From JAJPXC01 sp964517875 (GTDB taxonomy: Bacteria; Bacteroidota; Bacteroidia; Bacteroidales; Muribaculaceae), in contig CAZFEU010000008.1 in NCBI GenBank assembly GCA_964517875.1, forward strand, positions 1 to 53,619: 53,619 nt of DNA, written 5' to 3'. The position numbers were made by a program, and so were the translations under genes. Numbering within the stretch: position 1 is the first letter of the stretch; each line of letters starts with the position of its first letter. The notes beneath the pieces are model-generated. The model did not search any database and was not told the origin of the DNA. It saw only the letters and a program-made list of their open reading frames with translations. Below are positions 43,359-51,290 of this stretch, piece by piece.

Positions 43359-43430
43359 CTTTAAAAACTCTCAAAACTTTTACAACCCTCACAACTTTAA
43401 AAACTCTTAAAACTTTAACAACTCTAACAA
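43359..43430 (+). repeat. Right array of 9-nt repeats (eight units) after the four-helix-bundle gene
   Basis: Eight units in register, each CTTTAAAAA, CTCTCAAAA, CTTTTACAA, CCCTCACAA, CTTTAAAAA, CTCTTAAAA, CTTTAACAA or CTCTAACAA. Changes fall at fixed positions 2-3, 5 and 7. It ends 8 bp before the serS start and is inverted relative to 42869-42904. Confidence 0.75.
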
Positions 43431-43438
43431 CTCCATAT

Positions 43439-44710
43439 ATGCTCACCTTAGCCCAAATCAAAGAAAACCCACAAGAAGTGGTAAAACGCCTTGCCATCAA
43501 AGGCTTTGATGGCCAAGAGGCAATCGACAGCATACTCGCACTCGACGAACGACGCCGTGCCCTCCAACTCGACAACGACAACCGCGCCGCCGAGCTCAAC
43601 CGCCTTGCCGCATCAATAGGGCAGCTAATGAAAGGAGGCCAACGCGACGAAGCCGAAAAAGTGAAAGCTCAAGTGGCAGCTCTCAAAGAGACACAGAAAA
43701 CCGTAGCCGCCGAACTCGCCGACACCGAAGCCAAGTCGCGCGAAATACTACTCACCATCCCCAACCTGCCCTGCGCCATGGTGCCCGAAGGACGCACCGC
43801 AGCCGACAACGTAGTGGAGAAGGAGGGTGGCCCCATGCCCAACCTCCCCGAGGACGCACTCCCCCACTGGGACCTGGCAAAGAAATACAACATCATCGAC
43901 TTCGACCTGGGCGTTAAAATCACCGGCGCAGGTTTTCCCGTTTACATCGGCAAAGGCGCCCGCCTGCAGCGCGCGCTGATACAATTCTTCCTCGACTCAG
44001 CAGGAGCCGCCGGCTACACCGAAATCCAGCCCCCCTACGTGGTCAACGAAGCATCGGGCTACGGCACAGGCCAGCTCCCCGACAAAGAAGGACAGATGTA
44101 CTATATCAACGAGGATCGCCTCTACCTCATCCCCACCGCCGAGGTGCCCGTGACCAACATCTATCGCGACGTCATCATCCCCGAAGACCGTCTGCCCATA
44201 CTCAACTGCGCTTACTCCGCATGCTTCCGCCGCGAAGCCGGCAGCTACGGCAAGGATGTGCGCGGCCTCAACCGCCTGCACCAGTTTGACAAGGTGGAGA
44301 TAGTGCGCATAGAGCGTCCCGAGGACTCCTACGCCGCCCTCGAGGAGATGAAAGACCACGTGCAGAGCCTGCTCGACCGCCTCGGACTCCCCTGGCACAT
44401 ACTGCGCCTGTGCGGCGGCGACATGAGCTTCACATCGGCCATAACATTCGACTTCGAAGTATTCTCCGCAGCCCAGAAGCGCTGGCTCGAAGTGTCGTCG
44501 GTATCCAACTTTGAAACCTACCAGGCCAACCGCCTGAAATGCCGCTACCGCGGTGCCGACAAAAAGACACACCTGTGCCACACCCTCAACGGCTCCGCCC
44601 TGGCCCTGCCACGCATCATGGCAGCAATACTCGAGAACAACCAGACCCCCGACGGCATCGTTGTGCCCGAAGTGCTCCGCCCCTACACCGGCTTCGACAT
44701 CATCGACTGA
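43439..44710 (+). CDS. serS: Seryl-tRNA synthetase
   Basis: A 423-aa class II synthetase. An N-terminal coiled-coil arm (about residues 25-105) binds the tRNA. The class II motif 2 is in SACFRREAGSYGKDVRGL, followed by RLHQFDKVEIVRIE, and motif 3 is LNGSALALPRIMAAILENNQ. The serine-site TAEVPVTN is also present. It starts with ATG directly after the 9-nt array, so the array lies in its 5' untranslated region if it is transcribed from upstream. Confidence 0.96.
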   Translation: MLTLAQIKENPQEVVKRLAIKGFDGQEAIDSILALDERRRALQLDNDNRAAELNRLAASIGQLMKGGQRDEAEKVKAQVAALKETQKTVAAELADTEAKSREILLTIPNLPCAMVPEGRTAADNVVEKEGGPMPNLPEDALPHWDLAKKYNIIDFDLGVKITGAGFPVYIGKGARLQRALIQFFLDSAGAAGYTEIQPPYVVNEASGYGTGQLPDKEGQMYYINEDRLYLIPTAEVPVTNIYRDVIIPEDRLPILNCAYSACFRREAGSYGKDVRGLNRLHQFDKVEIVRIERPEDSYAALEEMKDHVQSLLDRLGLPWHILRLCGGDMSFTSAITFDFEVFSAAQKRWLEVSSVSNFETYQANRLKCRYRGADKKTHLCHTLNGSALALPRIMAAILENNQTPDGIVVPEVLRPYTGFDIID

Positions 44711-44757
44711 GACACACATAAGCCACATCTGCCCTGAGCAGCACCCTCAGGCGCTAC

Positions 44758-44787
44758 CGCCCCAAGCCCCACCCGGAGCCTGGGGCG
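44758..44787 (+). terminator. Possible terminator hairpin after serS
   Basis: CGCCCCA (44758-44764) pairs with TGGGGCG (44781-44787), followed by a modest T-run (CTTTT). It is 48 bp past the serS stop. Confidence 0.4.
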
Positions 44788-44850
44788 AGTCGCATCTTTT
44801 ACCATTTACAATTGTAGCCATTTTCATGCTTTTTGGCAAATTAAAAACCG

Positions 44851-45989
44851 AAGTGCGAAAGTTCAGTAGGTGAAAGACGTCCCCTCACTCTCCTCGTGAG
44901 GGGATGCCTGAGCGGCGGGGGCTGGCGAGTCAGCCCCCAAGAGCGATTGCGAGCAGAAAAAACAAGCGATACAAAAAAAGGAGACCGGAGTCTCCCTAAG
45001 ATTCAGTAATTTTGTATTGCTCATGTACAATCACTTAACCTCATCACAAAGGTCGCAAATTTTTGCGTACCGACAATGCGATAAGTCACCTAAATTTATC
45101 GCAGAAGCGCTTAACGTGCATATATCAACCATTTACAGGGAATTAAGCCGCAATAAGAATAAACGCGGAGGCTATGCCCATAATGCCCATGAGATGGCTT
45201 TGGAGAGACGGGAACGTATCAAGAAGAACGGTACAATCCCGGTTAAAACAAAATTTGAATGCCTTCAGCGCATAAAGATTGACGATTGGTCTCCCGAGCA
45301 AATATCGGGAGTCATGAAAAGCAGGGGAATCAAGGTAAGCCACACGACTATCTACAAATGGGTGGCTGAGGATAAGGTAAATGGTGGCACACTCTTTGAG
45401 CATCTGCGCCATAAAGGACATAGGCGCAAGGCAAATCCTTACAAAACAGCTTCTGTGCGCAATATACCTGACCGAATATCCATAAAAGACCGTCCGCCCG
45501 AGGCGAACGGGAAACGCTTCGGCGACTGGGAGATGGATCTGATCATTGGCAAAAACGGCTATCAGGCTATTCTGGTACTTGTCGAACGTTTGACAGGATA
45601 TGTTATTATCCATCGGCTCGAGCACGGCAAAAAGGCGAAGGAACTTGCCAGGGCCGTAGGCAGACTGCTGTTCGCATATCGGGCTGAAGGCGTGCTTACC
45701 ATCACAACCGATAACGGCTCGGAGTTCTCTCAGCACAAGATGATTACAAAAGCTCTGAAGGGTGTGGTCGTTTACTTCGCAGACCCATATGCCTCATGGC
45801 AAAAAGGATTGGTGGAATACACCAATAAACTCATAAGGCAATACATACCGAAAGGTGCTGATTTTGACAAATTTAATCCTGATAAGCTGATGGAAATACA
45901 GAAAAAACTCAACTCGCGTCCACGTAAAAAACTAAATTACTCTACTCCAAAAAAAGAATTCTTCCGACATTTTATTTAATTTCGCACTT
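44851..45989 (+). mobile_element. IS30-family insertion sequence
   Basis: A 10-bp perfect terminal inverted repeat, AAGTGCGAAA (44851-44860) and TTTCGCACTT (45980-45989), bounds a 1139-bp element with one DDE transposase gene. About 160 bp lie before the gene and contain three hairpins: CCCCTCAC/GTGAGGGG (44881-44903), GGGGGCTG/CAGCCCCC (44917-44938) and GGAGAC/GTCTCC (44980-44995). The last is followed by a T-run on the minus strand and could stop transcription leaving or entering on that side. I could not identify a target-site duplication. Confidence 0.75.
45023..45979 (+). CDS. IS30-family DDE transposase
   Basis: A 318-aa transposase. The N-terminal helix-turn-helix reads PKFIAEALNVHISTIYRELSRN, then SPEQISGVMKSRGIKVSHTTIYKW. 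The DDE core has the first Asp in RFGDWEMDLIIG, the second in TITTDNGSEFS and the Glu in GLVEYTNKLIRQYIPKG, so it looks intact. The ATG at 45023 is preceded by TAATTTTG (45007-45014), a -7-like box very near the start. Confidence 0.93.
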   Translation: MYNHLTSSQRSQIFAYRQCDKSPKFIAEALNVHISTIYRELSRNKNKRGGYAHNAHEMALERRERIKKNGTIPVKTKFECLQRIKIDDWSPEQISGVMKSRGIKVSHTTIYKWVAEDKVNGGTLFEHLRHKGHRRKANPYKTASVRNIPDRISIKDRPPEANGKRFGDWEMDLIIGKNGYQAILVLVERLTGYVIIHRLEHGKKAKELARAVGRLLFAYRAEGVLTITTDNGSEFSQHKMITKALKGVVVYFADPYASWQKGLVEYTNKLIRQYIPKGADFDKFNPDKLMEIQKKLNSRPRKKLNYSTPKKEFFRHFI

Positions 45990-46079
45990 GCTTGTTTAAT
46001 CTGCGTTTCGACACCAATGGGCAAAAAAATGTGAATATTCTCAACAATTTATTATATTTGCCCCCATAAGATTAGGCTT

Positions 46080-46649
46080 ATGAAACTGATAATTTCTCTA
46101 ATGCTGCTTGCTTGCTCAATGTCGACATGGGCGCGCGATTTGCAGATTGAAATCCCTCAATATCATTCTGTGGATACGCTTACTCCTGAAAACATGGATC
46201 TTCCAATATATAACACATGCTTGTCTAACCATGGTGGATTTCATATTAATGGAGTCTTTGAACTTCTCGCTCTTAATCCCAGACATGAAATGTACGCAGT
46301 GTTCTGTTTTGAGAAAGCCGACACGATTTTTTTGCGTATCACAGGGGTTGGTCTTAATACTTTTGATAGATACATTAAAGGCCATGTAGCTGGTGTTCAT
46401 ATATTAGAAGGGTGGAGAAAAATCCCTTTCTTTTTACTTTCCACTCCGTTCGATCCACAGGCTCAAGCCATGGGGATGTTTAGCCGAAGTGATGAAATGG
46501 CGACAATTAAGTGGGTGAGAACGAAAGTACCGGATGATGTGTATATGGCTATAGATGGTGATTTTACATCGTTCACTTACTATTATGAGGACAAACGATG
46601 GCATGCAAAATCCTTGTTTTTTAACGGGACCAATGTATTGAATTTTTAA
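46080..46649 (+). CDS. Exported protein of unknown function
   Basis: A 189-aa AT-rich protein with a signal peptide (IISLMLLACSMSTWA, about residues 3-18; the Cys is not in a clear lipobox). The mature part starts RDLQIEIPQYHS and contains HEMYAVFCFEKADTIFLRI and a basic stretch GWRKIPFFLLS. No family recognised. TATATTTG at 46053-46060 may be its -7 box. It directly follows the IS30 element and precedes the TonB-C-like gene by 62 bp. Confidence 0.65.
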   Translation: MKLIISLMLLACSMSTWARDLQIEIPQYHSVDTLTPENMDLPIYNTCLSNHGGFHINGVFELLALNPRHEMYAVFCFEKADTIFLRITGVGLNTFDRYIKGHVAGVHILEGWRKIPFFLLSTPFDPQAQAMGMFSRSDEMATIKWVRTKVPDDVYMAIDGDFTSFTYYYEDKRWHAKSLFFNGTNVLNF

Positions 46650-46711
46650 CCGCTAATTTAATCAGGGGGGATACAAACGCAAATACTATAACGCAGATAC
46701 TATAACAACGA

Positions 46712-47323
46712 ATGAAGCTGCAAGTAAATTTGATAGTCGTTATTAGTATTCTATTGTCATCGTTGATGACGATAACATACGGCTATATTTATTATAAAAC
46801 TAAAGACGTTGGAAATGAGAGATACTTTTACGACACGTATGGTTCGTTGTATAGTAAACTAATTTTTGATAACGACTCAACTACCACGGAATATTATCTC
46901 CCTAATGATTCTGCTGAAATAGAGATATATCATAATCCCACTACGCCGGCAATTCTGTTTGAGGACCAACAAGAAGCCAATGTTTTTTTAAACTCGGCAA
47001 TACATGAAATATTGTTGCATTACCCCAACCCAAATCCTTATAGCGATATCTCAACACCAATAATTTATGAGGGTACTGCGTATGCAATTATTGAGTTGCT
47101 TATTGATGAGAATAGTGAAATAATGGATGTTCGTCTTTTAAAAAAATCATTCGATTGTCCTAAATGCGACTCATTAGCAATTAAAGTCGGATATCATATA
47201 AAGCCCAAAGCAGCGGCTATGTATAATGGGCAGCCTGTAAAATCGGGAATACCGATAATACTTATATTTGGACGTGAGCAAAAGATTATACTTAGGAATA
47301 TCAATTTGGAGAAGTGTAAATGA
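46712..47323 (+). CDS. Membrane-anchored protein with a TonB-C-like C-terminus
   Basis: A 203-aa AT-rich protein. An N-terminal helix (LIVVISILLSSLMTITYGYIYY, about residues 6-27) anchors it, and an extracytoplasmic part follows. The last 75 residues resemble a TonB C-terminal domain: GTAYAIIELLIDENSEIMDV, then LAIKVGYHIKPKAAAMYNGQPVKSGI and IILIFG. There is no Pro/Glu-rich linker and no ExbBD partner here. This could be an orphan energy transducer or a TonB_C protein used as a signal domain. The call is from pattern only. Confidence 0.6.
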   Translation: MKLQVNLIVVISILLSSLMTITYGYIYYKTKDVGNERYFYDTYGSLYSKLIFDNDSTTTEYYLPNDSAEIEIYHNPTTPAILFEDQQEANVFLNSAIHEILLHYPNPNPYSDISTPIIYEGTAYAIIELLIDENSEIMDVRLLKKSFDCPKCDSLAIKVGYHIKPKAAAMYNGQPVKSGIPIILIFGREQKIILRNINLEKCK

Positions 47324-47340
47324 AGCCCAACAATCATATT

Positions 47341-47596
47341 GAGCCGCGGAGCGGCGTGGTCGTATCGAACCCCACACGACGGGAGCGGCAACGGCCGCGA
47401 CTGAGTGTGGGGAGAGGTGACACCAACTCAAAGGAGTGTCGGAGACACGATGTAGTGCAAAAAGACTGCACGCCAAACTCCCCTGAATGCGCCACTACGT
47501 CGTACCTCCGGCACTCGCTGATGTATTATGCGTTTGATCCCCCACACTCGCTACGCTTCATGTGGGGTTCACTACAACACCGCCGCTCCGCGGCTC
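47341..47596. repeat. REP-type inverted repeat pair (BIME-like)
   Basis: Left arm 47341-47376 and right arm 47561-47596 are inverted copies, 31 of 36 bases alike by my count. Each carries GCCGC-GGA-GCGGC at the outer end and GAACCCCACA inward. Each arm's CCCCACA then forms a separate long hairpin: CCCCACAC with GTGTGGGG (47370-47412), and CCCCCACA with TGTGGGG (47539-47567). Confidence 0.65.
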
Positions 47597-47626
47597 CGTG
47601 CCCACAACGTGGGGTTAAGCATTGTG

Positions 47627-47643
47627 CGGCCTCGCCGAGGCCG
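47627..47643 (-). repeat. REP hairpin with GGC triloop
   Basis: On the minus strand CGGCCTC-GGC-GAGGCCG, a perfect stem. It differs from 31839-31855 (CGACCTC-GGC-GAGGTCG) by one compensatory base pair. Confidence 0.55.
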
Positions 47644-47770
47644 TGGGGCGCGGGGTGTGGTGGCATCGTGTAGGGGTGCGTCATGGTGCAGCCGGAAAGC
47701 CAGCATATGTGGATGTTATGCGGCTGAACCGTGGTTCAGCCCTACTTTTTGGGCGATACCCACCCAACAA

Positions 47771-47860
47771 CTCTCAAAACTTTCAAAACTCTCAAAACTT
47801 TCAAAACTCTCAAAACTCTCAAAACTCTCAAAACTTTAAAAACTCTCAAAACTCTCAAAA
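47771..47860 (+). repeat. Ten-unit array of a 9-nt repeat
   Basis: CTCTCAAAA and CTTTCAAAA units in exact 9-nt register; one unit is CTTTAAAAA. It is the same family as 43359-43430, here nearly uniform, and it lies about 120 bp upstream of the EEP nuclease gene. Confidence 0.8.
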
Positions 47861-47979
47861 TGCACCCAAACACAAATATTTGTTAAATAATGCTGATATT
47901 GTTTTAAAAATCCCTACCTTTACCGAGCAGAATTGCAGTAGAACCTCAAACGTCAATACCTCCCCATAACTTCAACATA

Positions 47980-49026
47980 ATGAAGCGATTATTCTTATTA
48001 CCACTATTGTTGACGGCTTTGGTAGCCATCACAGTCAGCGCCCAGAAAAACGACTCTAAACAATACAAAGTCTACGGCGTGGCATTCTACAACCTCGAAA
48101 ACCTATTCGACACCATCAACAACAACGGAAAATACGACCTCGAATTCTCTCCACAGGGAGCGAAACAATGGGATGGCCGCAAATACTGGTCAAAAATCCA
48201 CAACATGGCACGCGCCATCTCATCGATGACCACCCCCACCACCCCCAACGGCCCCGCCATCATCGGTGTAAGCGAGATTGAAAACCGATCGGTGCTCGAA
48301 GACCTGGTGAAAGACCCTCAGATAGCCAAATGGGATCTGCAGATATGCCACCACGACTCGCCCGACCGCCGCGGTGTTGACGTAGGACTGCTCTACAATC
48401 CCCGCTACTTCACCCTCGAAAACGTCACCAACCACCGTCTGCGCATCGAGGGGTACGAATCGTTCCGCACCCGCGACCAGATGTGCGTGGTAGGACGCCT
48501 TGGCGGCGACCGCATCGCTGTAATCGTCAACCACTGGCCCTCGCGCCTGGGAGGTCAGGAGCAGAGCTCCTACCTGCGCGAAGCCGCCGGAGCCCTCTCA
48601 AAGGCAATCGCCGACTCACTGTGGCAAGCCGACCCCAACATCGGCGTGATAGTGATGGGCGACCTCAACGACGACCCGCAGGACAAGTCGTGCCGCGAGG
48701 CCCTCGGAGCAGTCAAGAACCAGAAGGACGCCCCAGAGCACGGATTCTACAACCCCTGGTGGAAGATGCTCGACAAGGGCATCGGTACACTCGCCTACAA
48801 AGGCTCATGGAACCTCTTCGACCAGATCATCATCTCGGGCAACCTGGCCAATGCCCCCGAAGGCGCATTGCAATACTGGAAGTGCGAGGTGCTCAACAAA
48901 GACTTCCTCAAGGATAAGGCCGGCACACGCTTAGGCTCGCCGCTGCGCACATTCTCGGCCGGAATGTTTCTCAACGGCTACTCCGACCACTTCCCCACCG
49001 AGATATTCCTCAAGAAAGCAAAATAA
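47980..49026 (+). CDS. Secreted endonuclease/exonuclease/phosphatase (EEP) family protein
   Basis: A 348-aa exported EEP hydrolase. The signal peptide ends near residue 21 (LVAITVSAQ). Active-site pieces in order are FYNLENLFDT, GVSEIENRSVL (metal-binding Glu), RRGVDVGLLYNP, IVNHWPSR, VMGDLNDDPQD (DxN) and NGYSDHFPTEIFL (SDHFP). Family members are nucleases or phosphodiesterases; export suggests an extracellular nucleic acid substrate or a lipid phosphate. 41 bp upstream of the DUF6359 gene. Confidence 0.9.
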   Translation: MKRLFLLPLLLTALVAITVSAQKNDSKQYKVYGVAFYNLENLFDTINNNGKYDLEFSPQGAKQWDGRKYWSKIHNMARAISSMTTPTTPNGPAIIGVSEIENRSVLEDLVKDPQIAKWDLQICHHDSPDRRGVDVGLLYNPRYFTLENVTNHRLRIEGYESFRTRDQMCVVGRLGGDRIAVIVNHWPSRLGGQEQSSYLREAAGALSKAIADSLWQADPNIGVIVMGDLNDDPQDKSCREALGAVKNQKDAPEHGFYNPWWKMLDKGIGTLAYKGSWNLFDQIIISGNLANAPEGALQYWKCEVLNKDFLKDKAGTRLGSPLRTFSAGMFLNGYSDHFPTEIFLKKAK

Positions 49027-49067
49027 ACATCAATCATAACTCTATCAAAAACCAATCTTCATTATTT

Positions 49068-51137
49068 ATGAAAAAACTGTTACTCTCTATGCTGTGCATG
49101 GGCTCGATCGTGGGCGCATACGCAGGAACAGGCACTGAGGCCGATCCTTACACCTGTGCCGAGGTCATCGCCATGGGTCCCAACGTCGACGTAGCCTCAG
49201 CCACCGTTAAGGGCTATATCGTAGGCGGATGCAACGGCGCTGCTCTCTCATCAGCCCAGTTTAGCGCCAATCCTGGCACCTACTCCAACGTGCTCATCGC
49301 CGACTCGAAGGATTGCAAGGACTACAACCAGTGCGTGCCCGTGCAGCTCGTATCTAAAACCGAACTCCGCGCCGCCGTCAACCTCGGCGACAACCCCGGT
49401 AACTACCTCAAAGAGCTCACCATCACCGGCCAGCTCACCAAATACTTCGGCGTGGCAGGCGTAAAGGCCCCCACAGCCTACTCGCTTGATGGCGAAGGTG
49501 GTGGCGGCGGTGGCACAACAGGCTCAACCACCTACACCCTTGCCTCTTCAATCACCTCGGGCAAGAAGTATGCCATCGTATCAGGTACCAACGTAGCCAA
49601 ACCCCAGGGCTCAGACAAGACCTACGGTTACCTCTACGTTGACAACGCAACCATAGCCAACAACGCATTCTCAGGCGCTGACACCTATGGCTTCACCATC
49701 ACCGCAGTCGACGGTGGCTACACCATCCAGGACAACCTCAACCGCTACCTCTATCAGAGCGGCACATACAACAGCTTCAACTTCTCGGCAAGCCGCACCG
49801 ACGGTGACGTGTGGACCATCGCAGCCAACGGCGACGGCACATTCAAAATCACCAACGTGGCCATGGGCAAGTACATCCAGTACTCAACTCAGTACACATC
49901 GTTCGGTTCGTATGCCGACGCTACCGGCGACATGCCTCAGCTCTACCTGAGCGACCAGACTCCGGCACCTCCAGCCGAGGTTACCGAGGTTGCTTCAGTA
50001 GCAGAGTTCCTCCAGAAGCAGCTCACCACCCCCTGCAAGTTCACTTGCCCCCTCACCGCTGTATATCAGAATGGTAGCTACCTCTATGTTACCGACGGCA
50101 AGAACCCCTTGCTCATCTACGGTCAGACCGGCAAGACCTACACCAATGGCGACGTTATCCCCGCTGGCGTAACCGGTACATTCCAGAATTACTCTAACGG
50201 CCAGCTCCAAATGAGCTCAATCGACGCCACTACATTCGGCAACCCCACCGCTGGCGCAGCCGTAGCTCCCGAGCAGTATCAGCTTGAGGAGGTATCAAGC
50301 GACATCCTCTCAGCCTACATCGAGGTAACCGGTGTAACCCTCACCGCTATCCCCGGCGACGCCAAGAGCTTCACCATGAGCGACGGCACTCTCGAAATGA
50401 CTATCTACAACCAGTTTGGCGTATCACTCGGCGAAGGCACATTCGACAAGTTCCAGGGCTTCGTAGCCATCCACTCAGGCAACCTGCAGCTCCTCCCCAT
50501 CGTATCAATGGGCGAAACCCCCGATCCCATCGTTGACGAAACTGGTGCATTCTTCCTCGCGCCCACTGCCGAGCTCTCATTCGCAGGCGTCAAGCTGCTC
50601 AATGCCGACGGCTCCGACACATCAGCCGACTCTAAGTCACAGGGTCAGTCGCTCGTTGGTCTCGACTACACCGACAAGGACATCACCCTCAGCTTCACAC
50701 ACGGCACAGGCGAATACTACGCAGCAGCCTTCGGCAACCAGATCCGCTGGTACCAGGGTGAAGTGGCCACCATCACTCCCGCCAACGACGCTACAATCAC
50801 CGAGGTATTCGTGCAGACCGTAGCTTACTCTAAGGGCGCTTTCACCGCCAATGTAGGCACAGTGACCGGCGAAGGCACATCAGCCGATACCCCCATCACC
50901 TGGAAGGGCAGCACCAAGGAGCCCCTCGTACTCACATCGGCTAAGCAGATCCGCTTCTCTTACATCCAGGTGAAATACGAAGGTGGCATCCATGGCGGTG
51001 TAGCCGACGTAACTGTTGACGACAGCAACGCCCCCGTAGAATACTACAACCTCCAGGGCGTACGCGTTGACAACCCCGCCAACGGTCTCTACATCCGTCG
51101 TCAGGGCAACAACGTAACCAAAGTCATCGTGAAATAA
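49068..51137 (+). CDS. Large secreted DUF6359/OB-fold protein with C-terminal sorting-type tail
   Basis: A 689-aa exported protein (signal peptide to about residue 20). Residues 22-135 look like a DUF6359 OB-fold domain (TEADPYTCAEVIAMG, VKGYIVGGCNG). A beta-rich middle part follows, then a second OB-like segment from about 305 (VASVAEFLQKQL, CPLTAVYQNGSYLYVTDG). A domain with FLAPTAELSFAGVK follows and the tail has VEYYNLQGVRV and YIRRQG. The tail matches that of the C10 protease at 2941-5316. OB-fold domains like these accompany surface nucleases in Bacteroidetes, so it may bind nucleic acid for the upstream EEP enzyme. A strong terminator follows. Confidence 0.78.
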   Translation: MKKLLLSMLCMGSIVGAYAGTGTEADPYTCAEVIAMGPNVDVASATVKGYIVGGCNGAALSSAQFSANPGTYSNVLIADSKDCKDYNQCVPVQLVSKTELRAAVNLGDNPGNYLKELTITGQLTKYFGVAGVKAPTAYSLDGEGGGGGGTTGSTTYTLASSITSGKKYAIVSGTNVAKPQGSDKTYGYLYVDNATIANNAFSGADTYGFTITAVDGGYTIQDNLNRYLYQSGTYNSFNFSASRTDGDVWTIAANGDGTFKITNVAMGKYIQYSTQYTSFGSYADATGDMPQLYLSDQTPAPPAEVTEVASVAEFLQKQLTTPCKFTCPLTAVYQNGSYLYVTDGKNPLLIYGQTGKTYTNGDVIPAGVTGTFQNYSNGQLQMSSIDATTFGNPTAGAAVAPEQYQLEEVSSDILSAYIEVTGVTLTAIPGDAKSFTMSDGTLEMTIYNQFGVSLGEGTFDKFQGFVAIHSGNLQLLPIVSMGETPDPIVDETGAFFLAPTAELSFAGVKLLNADGSDTSADSKSQGQSLVGLDYTDKDITLSFTHGTGEYYAAAFGNQIRWYQGEVATITPANDATITEVFVQTVAYSKGAFTANVGTVTGEGTSADTPITWKGSTKEPLVLTSAKQIRFSYIQVKYEGGIHGGVADVTVDDSNAPVEYYNLQGVRVDNPANGLYIRRQGNNVTKVIVK

Positions 51138-51158
51138 TCACATACCCCACCGTATCGC

Positions 51159-51187
51159 CAGCCCCTGTGCCACCCGCACAGGGGCTG
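51159..51187 (+). terminator. Rho-independent terminator after the DUF6359 gene
   Basis: A perfect 12-bp stem CAGCCCCTGTGC/GCACAGGGGCTG (51159-51170, 51176-51187) with a 5-nt loop is followed by eight Ts. Confidence 0.9.
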
Positions 51188-51290
51188 CTTTTTTTTGCAT
51201 ACAGCCGCAGAAAATCGCCCGAAAAGAGTGGATATAATAATAAAACGCCTATATTTGTAATTGGAAAAAACAATGTAAATCATACATCAT

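Larger units (their letters stand above)
47324..47979. other. 656-bp gene-free region with nested repeats
   Basis: No believable gene. Open frames here translate repeats (for example SQNFQN series). It holds the REP pair at 47341-47596, a GGC hairpin at 47627-47643 and a ten-unit 9-nt array at 47771-47860, all listed separately. Confidence 0.6.

Noticed and set aside
42869..43430. CRISPR array
   Set aside because: Units are contiguous 9-mers with no spacers, and no cas genes are present.
43997..44728. Minus-strand open frame of 243 codons across serS
   Set aside because: Fully antisense to seryl-tRNA synthetase, with no motif or start signal.
47622..47969. Apparent 115-codon gene with SQNFQN repeats
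   Set aside because: The product is only the translation of the 9-nt array and a REP hairpin; there is no conserved part or promoter.
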